DNA of 7,697 nt, from assembly GCA_012271025.1 (NCBI GenBank), contig JAAXHF010000217.1:1-7697 (forward strand). Reading direction: 5' to 3'. Shown here piece by piece: positions 6,652 to 7,697 of this stretch (position 1 is the first letter of the stretch; each line of letters starts with the position of its first letter). The notes under the pieces were generated by a model, which saw only the letters and a program-made list of their open reading frames with translations, was not told the DNA's origin and ran no database searches. Both the position numbers and the translations under genes were made by a program. Origin of the DNA: Deltaproteobacteria bacterium. Lineage in GTDB: Bacteria > Desulfobacterota_B > Binatia > Bin18.

Positions 6652-7697
6652 ATGTTGGATATCAGAATCGTTCGCGACGACCCCGAGTTCGTCAAACGCG
6701 AACTCGGCAAAGTTGATTTTCCGGCCGCCGATATTGATGCCCTGCTGGAGTGTGACCGGCGGCGACGGGCTACCATCCAGGAAACCGAGACGCTGCGCGC
6801 CACGCGCACGAGTCGCTCAAAAGAGATCCGCACTATGACCGACCCCCAGACGCGCGCGCAGGCGATTGACGAAATGCGGGCGGTCGGCGAGCGGGTCGGT
6901 CGGCTCGAAAAAGAGCTGGGTGCTCTGGAAGACGAGTTTCAGCGGCGTTTGTTGTTGATTCCGAACCTGCCGCACCCGGACGTTCCGGTCGGCCGGGACG
7001 AGCATGACAACCGCGTGACACGACAGGTCGGCGAGCAGCGCGAGTTTGCTTTTCCGCCCAAGCCGCACTGGGAGTTGGCCGAGCAGCTGGGGATTATTGA
7101 TTTTGAGCGCGGGGTCAAGATTTCCGGAACCCGTTTCTATGTGCTCACCGGGCTCGGCGCCCGCCTCCAGCGCGCCCTGATCAGCTGGATGTTGGACCTG
7201 CATATCTCCGAACACGGCTATACCGAGGTGTATCCGCCGGTCATGGTCAAGGAACAGTGTCTGGTCGGAACCGGCAATCTGCCCAAATTCGGCGATAATC
7301 TGTACCGGGATGTTGAAGAGAACTTCTGGTTTGTTCCCACGGCCGAGGTGCCGGTGACCAATCTGTACCGGGATGAACTGCTTGAGGCTGATCAGCTGCC
7401 TATCTACCATGTGGCCTACACCCCGTGTTTTCGGCGAGAAAAAATGTCGGCCGGTCGCGATGTGCGCGGCATCAAGCGCGGTCATCAGTTCGATAAGGTC
7501 GAAATGGTCAAGTTCGTGCGGCCCGAGACCTCGGATGCCGAACTGGTCAGGCTGGTAGACAATGCCGAGGCTGTCTGCCGCGGGCTCGGCGTGCCCCACC
7601 GGGTGGTGCAGATGTGTACCGGCGACCTGAGCTTTGTGGCCGCCATGAAGTACGATGTCGAGATGTGGGCACCGGGCTGCCAGGAGTGGCTGGAGGT
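6652..7697 (+). CDS. serS: Seryl-tRNA synthetase, 3' end beyond the window
   Basis: Class II synthetase that charges tRNA(Ser), and tRNA(Sec) where present, with serine. The frame is open from the ATG at 6652 to the right edge, giving 348 complete codons of an expected ~425-430, so the C-terminal ~80 residues including motif 3 are missing. It starts MLDIRIVRDDPEFVKREL, the standard SerRS N-terminus. A charged alpha-helical region at about 28-100 is the tRNA-binding coiled-coil arm, followed by the LLLIPNLPHPDVPVG hinge. The catalytic domain shows motif 1 (LQRALISWMLDLHISEHGYT), GTGNLPKF, the serine-recognition loop PTAEVPVTN (Thr230, Glu232) and motif 2 around Arg261 (CFRREKMSAGRDVRGIKRGH, then QFDKVEMVKF). 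The motif 2 loop reads REKMSAG where the more familiar form is REAGSAG or SEAGSAG; I regard this as a lineage variant, not a defect. It lies 8 bp after yraN, with a recognisable Shine-Dalgarno. Confidence 0.97.
   Translation, partial: MLDIRIVRDDPEFVKRELGKVDFPAADIDALLECDRRRRATIQETETLRATRTSRSKEIRTMTDPQTRAQAIDEMRAVGERVGRLEKELGALEDEFQRRLLLIPNLPHPDVPVGRDEHDNRVTRQVGEQREFAFPPKPHWELAEQLGIIDFERGVKISGTRFYVLTGLGARLQRALISWMLDLHISEHGYTEVYPPVMVKEQCLVGTGNLPKFGDNLYRDVEENFWFVPTAEVPVTNLYRDELLEADQLPIYHVAYTPCFRREKMSAGRDVRGIKRGHQFDKVEMVKFVRPETSDAELVRLVDNAEAVCRGLGVPHRVVQMCTGDLSFVAAMKYDVEMWAPGCQEWLE

Noticed and set aside
6817..7599. 260-residue minus-strand open frame opposite serS
   Set aside because: It is antisense to the clear SerRS reading frame, with no family resemblance; a shadow of codon bias.

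Overview
This 7.7-kb window is GC-rich (about 60% by eye) bacterial DNA with tightly packed genes. It looks like a chromosomal housekeeping region from an organism that makes Gln-tRNA(Gln) and/or Asn-tRNA(Asn) by the indirect GatCAB route. The acyl-CoA dehydrogenase and luciferase-like oxidoreductase pair suggests a lineage rich in lipid or xenobiotic catabolism, as in many uncultured proteobacteria-like soil and marine bacteria. The sequence alone does not allow a firmer taxonomic call.

Layout: the left edge carries the C-terminal end of a plus-strand gene I cannot identify (1-236). A 245-bp gap (237-481) lies between that gene and the convergent minus-strand genes. It is the only sizeable non-coding stretch and holds two GC-rich dyads and a larger bulged hairpin. 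From 482 to 6191 five genes run on the minus strand. In transcription order they are gatC, gatA, gatB, an acyl-CoA dehydrogenase and a luciferase-like (LLM class) flavin-dependent oxidoreductase. gatC and gatA overlap by 4 bp (ATGA), gatA and gatB are 26 bp apart if the conventional GatB start is used, and the last two genes are 18 bp apart. A 69-bp, more AT-rich gap separates gatB from the dehydrogenase, so the catabolic pair may be a downstream part of one operon or a separate unit.

A 62-bp divergent intergenic region (6192-6253) separates gatC from a plus-strand pair, yraN (UPF0102, nuclease-fold family) and serS. serS starts 8 bp after yraN ends and runs off the right edge with about 80% of its length present.

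Functionally, gatCAB and serS both supply aminoacyl-tRNAs, so the 6.2-kb divergent region probably controls two translation units. The dehydrogenase and LLM enzyme could act in sequence on an acyl-CoA or terpenoid-like substrate, but the substrate cannot be read from the sequence. I found no mobile element, CRISPR array, tRNA, rRNA, or convincing new biological system. The most unexplained item is the structured intergenic segment at 261-376.
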